DNA of 16,996 nucleotides from CAZHVS01 sp964536015 (lineage in GTDB: Bacteria; Bacteroidota; Ignavibacteria; Ignavibacteriales; Ignavibacteriaceae), in contig CAZHVS010000032.1 in the NCBI GenBank assembly GCA_964536015.1, forward strand, positions 1 through 16,996, read 5' to 3'. Position numbers and translations under genes: made by a program. Below, in pieces: positions 6,003 through 14,241 of the stretch. Position 1 is the stretch's first letter; each line of letters begins with the position of its first letter. The notes beneath the pieces are model-generated. The model was not told where the DNA came from. It saw only the letters and a program-made list of their open reading frames with translations, and did no database searches.

Positions 6003-8627
6003 ATGAATTTCAATTTTAATAAGTTAACTATAAAAGCACAGGAAGCGGTTCAGACAGCAATAGAAATTGCACAAAATTTTAATAACCAGATAATTGAACC
6101 AGAGCACATTCTTGCTGCTCTTGTACAGGAAAGAGGAAGTTTGACTGAAAGTATTATTCAAAAAGTTGGTTCAAATGTTGACAAAATAAGAATAAAAGTA
6201 ACTGAATTACTCGAACAACTTCCAAAAGTAACGGGCGCTGGAATTGGCAATCAACAAATGTCACAGCAGCTTGCAAAACTTTTTGATAACTCAGCAGAGG
6301 AAGCAAAAAATCTTAAAGATGAATATGTTTCTGTTGAACACATTTTGATTGCGTTGTCAAAAGATAAAAGCAAAGCGGGGCAACTATTAAGAGATAATGG
6401 TATTTCTTCAAACGATATTCTCTCTGCATTAAAAGATGTAAGAGGCACACAAAGGGTAACCACTCAAAATGCAGAAGACACTTATCAGGCATTAGAAAAA
6501 TTTGGAAGAGACTTAAATGATCTTGCAAGGAAAGGAAAACTTGATCCTGTTATTGGAAGAGATGAAGAAATTCGCAGGGTGCTGCAGGTTTTATCAAGGC
6601 GGACAAAAAATAATCCGGTTTTAATTGGTGAGCCGGGAGTCGGAAAAACAGCAATTGCTGAAGGTATTGCGCACAGAATAATTGCGGGTGATGTGCCGGA
6701 AAATCTGAAAACGAAAAGAATAATTGCTCTTGATATGGGAGCTCTTGTTGCGGGAACACAATACCGCGGACAGTTTGAAGAAAGAATGAAAGCCGTTTTA
6801 AAAGAAGTTCAAAATTCAAATGGAGAAATTATTTTATTCATCGATGAATTGCATACACTTGTTGGAGCTGGTTCTGCTCAGGGTTCTATGGATGCAGCAA
6901 ATATTTTAAAACCTGCACTTGCAAGAGGAGAACTCCATTGCGTTGGTGCAACTACACTCGATGAATATAAAAAACATATTGAAAAAGATGCTGCACTCGA
7001 AAGAAGATTTCAGCCTGTGCTTGTAGATGAACCGGGAATTGAAGATACAATTTCTATTTTAAGAGGATTAAAAGAACGTTATGAAGTTCATCACGGCGTA
7101 AGAATAACAGATAACGCAATCGTTGCCTCTGTACAGCTTTCATCTCGTTATATTGCGGATAGATTTCTTCCCGATAAAGCGATTGATTTAATTGATGAAG
7201 CTGCTTCTAAGCTAAGAATTGAAATCGATTCAATGCCGGAAGAACTTGATGTAATTGAAAGAAAAATAAAACAGCTTGAAATTGAACGCGAAGCTCTTAA
7301 AAGAGAAAAAGATGAAGCATCAGAAAAAAGATTAGAAGAGCTTGAAGATGAATTGCAGAATCTAATTGAAGAACGGGATAAACTTGGATTGCACTGGAAT
7401 CTTGAAAAAGAAAAAATTCAGTCAATTCGATTTTTAAAAAGTGAAATTGAAAAAGCAAAAACAGAAGCAGAACAATTTGAAAGAATGGGTGAGCTTGGCA
7501 AAGTTGCAGAAATTCGTTATGGAAAAATAGTTTCTCTTCAGAAAAAATTAAATGAAGAAACCTTGCTTCTTAATAAAGTTCAATCAGATCAAAAAATGTT
7601 GAAGGAAGAAGTTGACGCGGAAGACGTTGCAGAAGTGGTTGCTAAATGGACAGGTATTCCTGTCAACAAAATGCTCGAGAACGAGAGAAGCAAATTAATT
7701 CGTCTTGAAGAAGAGCTACATAAACGGGTTATTGGTCAGGATGATGCAGTAATAGCCGTTTCCAATGCAATAAGAAGAGCAAGAGCTGGATTGCAGGATG
7801 CAAATCGTCCAATAGGTTCGTTTATATTTCTCGGAACAACCGGTGTGGGCAAAACAGAGCTTGCTCGGGCACTTGCAGAATTTTTATTTGATGATGAACA
7901 CGCAATGATAAGAATTGATATGAGCGAATATATGGAAAAGTTTTCTGTGTCCCGTTTAATTGGAGCTCCTCCCGGTTATGTTGGTTATGAAGAAGGCGGA
8001 CAACTTACTGAAGCCGTAAGAAGGAGACCTTACTCGGTTGTCTTGCTTGATGAGATTGAAAAAGCTCATCCCGAAGTATTTAACATATTATTACAGGTGC
8101 TTGATGAAGGCAGATTAACAGACAACCAGGGAAGAACTATCAATTTTAAAAATACCGTTATAATAATGACTTCAAATCTTGGTTCTCATATTATACAGGA
8201 AAACCTTGAACAGTTGAACGAACAAAACATTCAACAAATTATGGGAAACCTGCGATTACTATTGAGTGATTTATTAAAGAAAACTATTCGTCCGGAATTT
8301 TTAAACAGGATTGATGATATTGTTCTTTTCAAGCCTCTTTCAAAAAGAGAGATAAGACAAATAGTTGATATACAGGTTGAAAAAGTTCAAAAGATGCTTG
8401 AAGAAAAAGAAATAAAAATTACTCTTGAAAATGACGCTAAAGATTGGCTTGCAGAACTTGGTTATGACGTTACATTTGGTGCAAGACCTTTGAAGCGTAC
8501 AATCCAAAAATTTTTAATTAATCCTTTATCACAGGAATTACTTGCCGGCAGCTTTGAAAAAGGTGATAGCATTTTGGTTTCAATTGGTGAAAAAGGAAAT
8601 CTTGCCTTTTCTAAATTAAATGATTAA
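6003..8627 (+). CDS. clpB: ATP-dependent protein disaggregase ClpB (Hsp100)
   Basis: ClpB forms a hexameric ring that threads aggregated proteins through its pore and hands them to DnaK for refolding. The protein is 874 residues from the ATG at 6003. An upstream TTG at 5961 would add 14 atypical residues, and the ATG gives the usual family start. The double Clp N-domain covers about 1-145. NBD1 has Walker A GEPGVGKT at 209-216 and Walker B with FIDE near 279-282. A long charged coiled-coil M domain runs from about 395 to 520, which separates ClpB from ClpA and ClpC. NBD2 has Walker A GTTGVGKT at 611-618 and Walker B VVLLDE at 679-684. The C-terminal sensor-2 motif GARPLKR is present. No ClpP-binding IGF loop was noticed, as expected for ClpB. 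It runs directly into blc. Confidence 0.97.
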   Translation: MNFNFNKLTIKAQEAVQTAIEIAQNFNNQIIEPEHILAALVQERGSLTESIIQKVGSNVDKIRIKVTELLEQLPKVTGAGIGNQQMSQQLAKLFDNSAEEAKNLKDEYVSVEHILIALSKDKSKAGQLLRDNGISSNDILSALKDVRGTQRVTTQNAEDTYQALEKFGRDLNDLARKGKLDPVIGRDEEIRRVLQVLSRRTKNNPVLIGEPGVGKTAIAEGIAHRIIAGDVPENLKTKRIIALDMGALVAGTQYRGQFEERMKAVLKEVQNSNGEIILFIDELHTLVGAGSAQGSMDAANILKPALARGELHCVGATTLDEYKKHIEKDAALERRFQPVLVDEPGIEDTISILRGLKERYEVHHGVRITDNAIVASVQLSSRYIADRFLPDKAIDLIDEAASKLRIEIDSMPEELDVIERKIKQLEIEREALKREKDEASEKRLEELEDELQNLIEERDKLGLHWNLEKEKIQSIRFLKSEIEKAKTEAEQFERMGELGKVAEIRYGKIVSLQKKLNEETLLLNKVQSDQKMLKEEVDAEDVAEVVAKWTGIPVNKMLENERSKLIRLEEELHKRVIGQDDAVIAVSNAIRRARAGLQDANRPIGSFIFLGTTGVGKTELARALAEFLFDDEHAMIRIDMSEYMEKFSVSRLIGAPPGYVGYEEGGQLTEAVRRRPYSVVLLDEIEKAHPEVFNILLQVLDEGRLTDNQGRTINFKNTVIIMTSNLGSHIIQENLEQLNEQNIQQIMGNLRLLLSDLLKKTIRPEFLNRIDDIVLFKPLSKREIRQIVDIQVEKVQKMLEEKEIKITLENDAKDWLAELGYDVTFGARPLKRTIQKFLINPLSQELLAGSFEKGDSILVSIGEKGNLAFSKLND

Positions 8628-8633
8628 GGAAGG
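8626..8633 (+). promoter_or_regulatory. Shine-Dalgarno of blc overlapping the clpB stop
   Basis: AAGGAAGG lies 5 bases before the blc ATG and shares two bases with the clpB TAA stop. It is one of the strongest ribosome-binding sites in the window. It fixes the blc start and points to co-transcription and coupled translation with clpB. Confidence 0.7.
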
Positions 8634-8638
8634 TTAAA

Positions 8639-9157
8639 ATGAAAAAATATTTTTTAATGTTTTCGATGTTATTTGCCGGATGCGTTGGAATTCCTGATGG
8701 TGTGAATGCAATAGACGGTTTTGATGTTAATCGTTACCTTGGAACCTGGTATGAAATTGCAAGGTTCGACCATTCATTTGAAAGGGGATTAAGTAATGTA
8801 TCTGCGAATTACTCTTTCCGTGATGACGGCGGAATAAAAGTTCTAAACAAAGGATTTAAAGATGAATCCGCCGAATGGAAAGAAGCGGAAGGGAAAGCTT
8901 ACTTCGTGGTTAATCCATCCACGGGAAGATTAAAAGTTTCTTTCTTTGGACCTTTTTACGGTGGTTATAATATAATTGCTCTCGACAAAGAAAACTATTC
9001 TTATTCGCTTGTCTGCGGAAATGATAGAGATTACCTTTGGATTCTTTCGCGAACAAAAACAATGGATGAAACCTCGCTAAAAAAACTTGTTGCAATAGCC
9101 GACTCGCTTGGTTTTGATACCAAGAAATTTATTTATGTAAATCAAAATAAAAATTAA
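8639..9157 (+). CDS. blc: Outer-membrane lipoprotein, bacterial lipocalin (Blc type)
   Basis: This 172-residue protein is a bacterial lipocalin closely resembling E. coli Blc. Shared segments include LGTWYEIARFDHSFERG at 34-50, SFRDDGG, EGKAYF, LKVSFFGPFYGGYN and DRDYLWILSRT. The lipocalin GxW signature is at 35-37. A short signal peptide ends in a lipobox with Cys15; Val follows the Cys rather than the Asp that would hold it at the inner membrane, so an outer-membrane location is likely. Blc is an eight-stranded barrel that binds lipids such as lysophospholipids and is induced by envelope stress in enterobacteria. Here it lies 11 bp after clpB, so the pair may be a shared stress response; this is inference. 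The N-terminus has no other start candidate with a comparable ribosome-binding site. Confidence 0.93.
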   Translation: MKKYFLMFSMLFAGCVGIPDGVNAIDGFDVNRYLGTWYEIARFDHSFERGLSNVSANYSFRDDGGIKVLNKGFKDESAEWKEAEGKAYFVVNPSTGRLKVSFFGPFYGGYNIIALDKENYSYSLVCGNDRDYLWILSRTKTMDETSLKKLVAIADSLGFDTKKFIYVNQNKN

Positions 9158-9217
9158 AGACACCAATAAGGTTATTCGATTTTTGATTATCTTTTAGCAA
9201 AAAAAATTTCTTTTTAG

Positions 9218-9673
9218 ATGAAATACATTTTCTGCATTGTATCAATTTTGTTTAACGCTTTTCTTATTAAAGCCCAGGACAAAAAAATAATTTATTATCC
9301 CGATACTCTTGGCTATTTTGAAAATTATATCTCGCTTGAAAAAATTGATTCATTTAACATTAATCAAAATTCTTTTACAAAATTATTAAATCCAGAAAAG
9401 ACGTCTTACCTTTTAATTTGTAAACCGGATTATAAAAAACCATCTCCTTTTTACGAGGAGATTTATATTCCATCAAACAAAGGCTTTAATAAAGTTACTT
9501 TTAAAGACATCTCTTTATACGAAACGAAATACGAATGGATAAACAACAAGTTAATCTTTATAAGAGTGTGGCTTGGGCGAGTAATTGCTTTAAATTTGAT
9601 ATTTGATATTGAGAAGGAAAGTTTCATTTATAAAGAAGTTGAAGATTATTTTCAAACCATTAATCCCGATTAA
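9218..9673 (+). CDS. Unrecognised exported protein, 151 aa
   Basis: No family was recognised. The protein begins with a typical Sec signal (positive Lys2, hydrophobic core 4-17) and a plausible cleavage after residue 19 or 20 (IKA/Q). The mature part is about 130 residues, rich in Lys, Tyr, Phe, Ile and Asn, with no Cys cluster or known catalytic motif except one Cys near 68. The alternating pattern suggests a mainly beta protein. It starts 60 bp after blc with no Shine-Dalgarno, and ends 11 bp before the next lipoprotein gene, so those two are likely co-transcribed. The AT-rich composition matches its neighbours. A periplasmic or outer-surface location is inferred from the signal only. Confidence 0.75.
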   Translation: MKYIFCIVSILFNAFLIKAQDKKIIYYPDTLGYFENYISLEKIDSFNINQNSFTKLLNPEKTSYLLICKPDYKKPSPFYEEIYIPSNKGFNKVTFKDISLYETKYEWINNKLIFIRVWLGRVIALNLIFDIEKESFIYKEVEDYFQTINPD

Positions 9674-9684
9674 AGAAATAAATT

Positions 9685-10623
9685 ATGAAACGATTACTGT
9701 TTTTATTTTTGATATTATCCGTTTTTGTTTTCTCATGTAAAGAAGAAAAACTGCCGCAACCGGTAAAAAATATTTCTGAAACAGAGGAAGGTAAAAACCT
9801 GAAAGAGTTTTTAAATTATCTTCAAAACATAAACACAAATAAATTTGAAAGATTAAATGACGTTGCTAAAAAGTACAGTGAGCTTCTTGCAGAAAGCGAT
9901 ATTTTCTCCCGCGATACAGCGTTTTATTGTGTCTGGAATTTTTACAACTCTGTAATGGATAGTTTAACAAATACTTTTAATATTGAAAGAGATTATAACA
10001 GTCTTGCGGTGTTATCAGGAATTTCCACAGAAATAAATCCCGAGAAAAAGAAAGAGCTGGCGAATGATAATCCATCTATAACAGAAGAGAATTTTCAATT
10101 TCATAAAAAACTGGTTGATGTCGGGTTAATGCTTGATATGGAAGAAGGCTATCTTTATGTTAATGTTGGCAGTGATAAATTTATAAAAGATAATTTTGAA
10201 AAATATTTATCCGAAGCAATGAAATCTTATATTTTTCAAACGATAAAAGAGCGGATAGAAAAATATGCAGGAGATGGAGCTATTATAATTCCCATTAACA
10301 ATGTTGCAGGAAGAATTATTTGGTGGGAAAATTTTATTTCTAAATATCCAGATTTTTTTATTTACAACGATGCAGACTTTAATTACAGGAACTACTTACA
10401 TGCTTTATTAGAAGGACTTGATAATACTCCAGCCTTTGATTATGAAAACAATAAGCTGAACAAAGAGTTTAAAGAAGCATATCAATTTGTAATGAATAAT
10501 CATGCGCAAACAAAAGCCGCAGGAATTGTTTCTGAGTATTATAAAGTTTTAGAAAAAAATAAATTTGTACAGACGAACGCCGTCAAACAATTTATTAAAA
10601 AACAATTTAATACAGAAAATTAA
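9685..10623 (+). CDS. Unrecognised lipoprotein, 312 aa
   Basis: No family was recognised. The first 17 residues are a signal peptide (Lys2, Arg3, then a Leu/Phe-rich core) ending in VFS before Cys18. This is a lipobox with Phe at -2, so lipidation at Cys18 is likely. The mature protein is soluble and rich in charged residues. The segments I could read as helices suggest an alpha-helical fold, and Trp/Tyr/Phe residues recur (for example IIWWENFISKYPDFF near 211-225). There is no transmembrane segment after the signal. It follows the 151-residue exported protein by 11 bp and ends only 6 bp from the stop of a convergent gene, with no obvious terminator between. The DGxxLI-free start after Cys (Lys, Glu, Glu) is acidic, as in some surface-exported Bacteroidota lipoproteins, but that is only suggestive. 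Confidence 0.8.
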   Translation: MKRLLFLFLILSVFVFSCKEEKLPQPVKNISETEEGKNLKEFLNYLQNINTNKFERLNDVAKKYSELLAESDIFSRDTAFYCVWNFYNSVMDSLTNTFNIERDYNSLAVLSGISTEINPEKKKELANDNPSITEENFQFHKKLVDVGLMLDMEEGYLYVNVGSDKFIKDNFEKYLSEAMKSYIFQTIKERIEKYAGDGAIIIPINNVAGRIIWWENFISKYPDFFIYNDADFNYRNYLHALLEGLDNTPAFDYENNKLNKEFKEAYQFVMNNHAQTKAAGIVSEYYKVLEKNKFVQTNAVKQFIKKQFNTEN

Positions 10624-10629
10624 TTGTCT

Positions 10630-11088
10630 TTATTTAGCAAAACCAACTGTTATTCCGGGGGTTAAACCCAGAGTAATAACAACATTGTTTAACTTGTAAT
10701 CACCCATTTTTACAGCTTCGTAAAAATCACCGGCCTTAAATAAACACGTTACAATAATGTAAATTATCTTGTTGTCTTTTGTTTCGCTTAGTATCTGGGT
10801 TTTTTCTTCTTCGGAAATGCTATTGTTGAATTGAAATGTAGCAGTTATGCTTGGTGGAATTCCCAGTTTAACACTTACATTTTTTAATTCATACCCGGAT
10901 TTAAGAAAAATTGCTGCGGAGTTATTCGCATTGGAAAGTATTTCTTTTACTTTCTGTGTTCCTCCATCTTTAAACTCAGAAATAATTTCTTTTTCTTCAT
11001 CGCCCCAGAAGTCTTCTTTTAAGTCAATAACTTTTTCTTTGATTGATGAAGTTGCTTCCTTCATTTTATTTAATAGGTTTTCCGCCAC
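10630..11088 (-). CDS. Unrecognised small cytoplasmic protein with a duplicated motif, 152 aa
   Basis: No family was recognised and there is no signal peptide or membrane helix. Residues 1-55 are charged and helical. Two copies of a roughly 21-residue motif follow, at 65-85 and 130-150, in which Y, L, N, V, L, G, P, I, T and F recur in the same register (pattern YxLxNVxxxLGxxPxITxxF). Between them lies a segment with SEEEKTQIL and a hydrophobic strand IIYIIVTCLF. This looks like an internal duplication of a beta-type half. The start is a GTG, supported by the strong AGGAGA six bases upstream; the next in-frame ATG is eight codons further in and has no such site. The gene is convergent with the lipoprotein gene and divergent from pdp. 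Confidence 0.8.
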   Translation of the reverse strand: MAENLLNKMKEATSSIKEKVIDLKEDFWGDEEKEIISEFKDGGTQKVKEILSNANNSAAIFLKSGYELKNVSVKLGIPPSITATFQFNNSISEEEKTQILSETKDNKIIYIIVTCLFKAGDFYEAVKMGDYKLNNVVITLGLTPGITVGFAK

Positions 11089-11094
11089 TTTTAT

Positions 11095-11100
11095 TCTCCT
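11095..11100 (-). promoter_or_regulatory. Shine-Dalgarno that fixes a GTG start
   Basis: On the minus strand AGGAGA stands six bases before the GTG at 11088. It is a near-perfect ribosome-binding site and decides the start of the duplicated-motif protein. Further upstream, TAAATTTG (11115-11122 on the complement) resembles the Bacteroidota -7 element TAnnTTTG, but no TTTG was found at the expected -33 distance. Confidence 0.65.
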
Positions 11101-11199
11101 GATTTTTTTGTTTGCAAATTTAATAAAACCACAGATTAATGCACTCCTCTTTCAAAAAGTTTTTAATTATCTTTCACTATCAAAAGAATTTTTTTTAAT

Positions 11200-12504
11200 A
11201 TGAATATTGTTGAACTAATCCGCAAAAAAAGAAACGGTGAAACACTAAGCGACCAGGAAATGCAATACATTATCCTTGCTTATACTAAAAATAAAATTCC
11301 CGATTACCAGTTTGCTGCATTTCTAATGGCAGTTTATTTTAACGGAATGACAACCGAAGAAACAGCTATACTTACAGAAGTTATGCTTTACAGCGGAACT
11401 GTAATTGATTTAAGAAAATTAGAAGGAATAAAAATAGACAAACACTCAACCGGAGGGGTTGGAGATAAAACTTCTCTGATAATTGCTCCTGTTGCGGCGG
11501 CGGCAGGTGTTCTGGTTCCAATGATTTCCGGAAGAGGACTTGGACACACTGGCGGAACACTTGATAAACTTGAATCGATTACAGGTTTTAGAACCGATCT
11601 TGATATAAATAAATATAAAAGCGTTCTAAAAAAATGTGGTGCAGTTTTAATTGGACAGACAGCAAAAATTGCTCCCGCTGATAAAAAAATTTATTCGTTA
11701 AGAGATGTAACTTCAACGGTGGAATCAATTCCTCTTATTACTGCAAGTATAATGAGTAAAAAACTTGCCGAGGGAATTAACGGACTTGTACTTGATGTGA
11801 AAACAGGTACCGGTGCTTTTATGCATAAATTTAATGATGCAAAAGCACTTGCTCAATCTCTTGTGAATACAGCAAAAGCCTTTAACAAAAAAGTTATTGC
11901 ATTTATTACAGATATGAATCAGCCTCTTGGACATTATATAGGCAACTGGCTTGAAGTTTATGAATCAATAAAAGTTTTGCAGGGAGAATGGATTGATGAC
12001 CTTTGCAATTTATCTTTTACCTTGTCGGGTGCAATGCTTTACCTTGGAGGAAAAGCAAAATCAATTGAAGATGGATTTGAAAAATCTATTGACCTTGTAA
12101 AAAGCGGAAAGGCATTTGAGAAATTTTGCGAAATTGTAAAACTTCAGGGCGGTGATGTAAATTTACTTTTGCATCCCGAATCATATAAACTTGCCAAATA
12201 CAGGGCAAACATTGTCAGCGGCGAAGACGGATATTTACAGGCTATTGACACATACCAGCTTGGTATGGCTGCAATTGAACTCGGTGCAGGAAGAATTCAA
12301 AAGGAAGATGTTATTGATCATCGTGCTGGAATTATTTTTTATCCAAAGATTGGTGACAAAATTAAGCAGGGAGATATTATTGCAAAAATCTTTACTGGCA
12401 AAAAGAAATCCCTGCAGCCTGTTGGCGAGAGAATTTTAAATGCGGTTTCTTTATCGGATAAAAAAGTTAAGAAGCCAAAACTTATTAAACTTAAAATTGA
12501 ATAA
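11200..12504 (+). CDS. pdp: Pyrimidine-nucleoside phosphorylase
   Basis: This enzyme splits thymidine, uridine or deoxyuridine with phosphate into the base and (deoxy)ribose 1-phosphate, for pyrimidine salvage in the cytoplasm. The 434 residues match the Bacillus Pdp length. The family signature has KHSTGGVGD at 81-89 and SGRGLGHTGGTLDKLE at 110-125, which bind phosphate. RDVTSTVESIPLITASIMSKKLAEG and LDVKTGTGAFM follow. The C-terminal domain, with GAGRIQKED and a segment around KIGDKIKQGD, resembles Pdp more than E. coli DeoA, and the N-terminal VELIRKKRNGE also favours Pdp. Thymidine-only specificity (DeoA) cannot be fully excluded. The ATG at 11200 lacks a Shine-Dalgarno. The next gene starts 23 bp downstream, so the two may share a transcript. 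Confidence 0.92.
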   Translation: MNIVELIRKKRNGETLSDQEMQYIILAYTKNKIPDYQFAAFLMAVYFNGMTTEETAILTEVMLYSGTVIDLRKLEGIKIDKHSTGGVGDKTSLIIAPVAAAAGVLVPMISGRGLGHTGGTLDKLESITGFRTDLDINKYKSVLKKCGAVLIGQTAKIAPADKKIYSLRDVTSTVESIPLITASIMSKKLAEGINGLVLDVKTGTGAFMHKFNDAKALAQSLVNTAKAFNKKVIAFITDMNQPLGHYIGNWLEVYESIKVLQGEWIDDLCNLSFTLSGAMLYLGGKAKSIEDGFEKSIDLVKSGKAFEKFCEIVKLQGGDVNLLLHPESYKLAKYRANIVSGEDGYLQAIDTYQLGMAAIELGAGRIQKEDVIDHRAGIIFYPKIGDKIKQGDIIAKIFTGKKKSLQPVGERILNAVSLSDKKVKKPKLIKLKIE

Positions 12505-12527
12505 TAAAAATTTTTTATGAGGAAGTT

Positions 12528-13397
12528 ATGTTATTTCTAATATCATTGGCGGCTGCAATAGTAGCACTGCTTGTTTTTGTAAACTCAAGAAAAAAATTAA
12601 ATCGTGTTGAATCCACTTTTTCTTTAATTGGATTTTTAGTCGCGGGACTAATAAGTTTAATGCAATGCTTCACTATGATTCCCGCCGGAGCTGTTGGTGT
12701 TGTTGATTTCTTTGGTTATGTAAGCGATAAAACTCTTAAGCCGGGTATAAGCCTTATTAATCCAATGGCAAATGTTGTAAAGTTCAGTATTAAAACACAG
12801 GAAATTAAAGAATTGATGAACGTTCCTTCAAAGGAAGGATTGAGCGTACAACTTGAAATAAGTCTGCTCTATCATCTTAATCCTGAAAACACTTATAACA
12901 TTTATAAAACTGTTGGAGAAAATTATTCGGAAATTATTCTGATTCCTCAATTCCGTTCTGTAGTACGTGGAGTTACCGCAAAGTACGAAGCAAAAGCCCT
13001 TTACACTTCCGAAAGAGAAGCACTAGCAAAAGAAATAGAAAGCGAACTTGCAAGGCTTGTATCTAAAAGAGGAATTACTGTTGAAAATTCTCCTCTCAGG
13101 CAAATTATTCTTCCTCCAGGTTTAACAACTGCAATTGAAGAAAAACTAAAAGCTGAACAGGAAAGCCAGAGAATGCAATTTGTCCTGCTTAAAGAAAAAC
13201 AGGAAGCTGACCGTAAGAGAATAGAAGCACAAGGTATTGCTGATTTCCAGAAAATTGTTGCTACCGGAATAAGCGATCAACTATTAAAGTGGAAGGGAAT
13301 TGAAGCAACCGAAAAATTAGCCTCTTCAAATAACAGCAAGATAGTTGTAATTGGTTCCGGTAAAGATGGGCTGCCTATTATTCTTGGTGGAAATTAA
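12528..13397 (+). CDS. SPFH/prohibitin-like membrane protein
   Basis: This 289-residue protein has an SPFH (band 7) domain from about 51 to 205, beginning with IPAGAVGVVDFFGYV and KPGISLINP. A charged coiled coil follows at about 200-240. Two hydrophobic helices precede the domain (2-19 and 30-51) rather than the single anchor of classical prohibitins, with a basic loop between them. The C-terminus has a GLPIILGGN tail, as in prohibitins, whose ends carry a similar hydrophobic run. The family forms large ring or cage assemblies in membranes, organising protease or lipid domains. No FtsH, HflC or NfeD partner is nearby, so its job here is open. The start is fixed by GAGGAAG just before the ATG at 12528. 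The stop is 2 bp from the stop of the convergent gene. Confidence 0.88.
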   Translation: MLFLISLAAAIVALLVFVNSRKKLNRVESTFSLIGFLVAGLISLMQCFTMIPAGAVGVVDFFGYVSDKTLKPGISLINPMANVVKFSIKTQEIKELMNVPSKEGLSVQLEISLLYHLNPENTYNIYKTVGENYSEIILIPQFRSVVRGVTAKYEAKALYTSEREALAKEIESELARLVSKRGITVENSPLRQIILPPGLTTAIEEKLKAEQESQRMQFVLLKEKQEADRKRIEAQGIADFQKIVATGISDQLLKWKGIEATEKLASSNNSKIVVIGSGKDGLPIILGGN

Positions 13398-13415
13398 AAT
13401 TAATCAATTTTAATT
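13392..13415. terminator. AT-only inverted repeat across two convergent stop codons
   Basis: AATTAAAATT, a 4-base loop AATC, and AATTTTAATT form a perfect 10-bp inverted repeat. It spans both the stop of the SPFH gene (13395-13397) and the stop of the opposite gene (13400-13402). It could act as a weak bidirectional end signal. The stem has no G-C pair, so its stability is low. Confidence 0.35.
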
Positions 13416-14179
13416 AATTCTAAATATTTTTCGGAAATTTTTCCAGCAGGATTATTAGCACTTAACTTGTAGAGAATAAGTTTATTGTTCTCTCTTTTCC
13501 AGCACAATGTTAATGAGCTTAAAACCTTATTGTGGAATTCTGTTAGAACCATTGTATCAAATTCCCGCGGCTCATCAATCGGAGAAATTGTTATTCTGTA
13601 TTTGTTGAATTTTCCAATCCCCCTTACTTCTCCCGTAGTAGAAAAACAGATTGTACCCTCACTGCCATTTGCTTTTTTATACAGCCCTGTTAAAAATCTA
13701 TCGTTAACAAACTGGTTCAACCCACCAATGTTGTTATACTTTGAAGGCAACAGAACAAACTTTGTTGTCTTGTCTTTTTCCTTCATCAATAATTTTGCAT
13801 CACCCTTTTCATTAACCAGGGTTAAAACAAATCCGTTACTAAGTTGTGATAAGTCCAAAACTTTTATTTCGGTTGATGAAACTATTTGATACCTTAATCC
13901 AAATCCTTCATGCAGCGATGAAACATTTACAAACCCTGATTCTCTTTCTAAATATATCTGTTTGAAATCTGAACCTGCATTAAACAAATCCTTTGGAGTT
14001 TTGCCGTTATTAAAACCAGAAACATATTCTTCCAGTACATAATTAGAATAAAAAGCAGAATCTAAATAGTTTTGTTCTTGAGAAAGCAGGAAGGTTGTAG
14101 AAAAGAAAAAGAGCATTACAATTTTTACCAAACGAATAATGCTCTTTATTGATAGAAATTCCACCAAACAGATACTCAT
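13400..14179 (-). CDS. Unrecognised exported protein, 259 aa
   Basis: No family was recognised. A hydrophobic segment at about 16-33 (with LFFFSTTFLLS) looks like a Sec signal, preceded by a long n-region. Cleavage after LLS/QEQ or nearby is plausible. A shorter start at Met22 would give a more typical signal, but the ATG at 14179 has AGAGAAG upstream, so I kept it. The mature region is about 225 residues and contains many short beta-like stretches (for example FVLTLVNEKGDAKLLMKEKDKTTKFVLL around 109-136). It has no Cys cluster, lipobox or metal-binding motif. It is convergent with the SPFH gene (stops 2 bp apart) and is separated from dedA by a divergent 223-bp spacer. It is probably a monocistronic gene with its own promoter. 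Confidence 0.75.
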   Translation of the reverse strand: MSICLVEFLSIKSIIRLVKIVMLFFFSTTFLLSQEQNYLDSAFYSNYVLEEYVSGFNNGKTPKDLFNAGSDFKQIYLERESGFVNVSSLHEGFGLRYQIVSSTEIKVLDLSQLSNGFVLTLVNEKGDAKLLMKEKDKTTKFVLLPSKYNNIGGLNQFVNDRFLTGLYKKANGSEGTICFSTTGEVRGIGKFNKYRITISPIDEPREFDTMVLTEFHNKVLSSLTLCWKRENNKLILYKLSANNPAGKISEKYLELIKID

Positions 14180-14241
14180 AACTTCTCTTAAAAATTATTA
14201 AAAAAATCCGCTGATACAAATAGGCACTAAAACGTTGTGTA

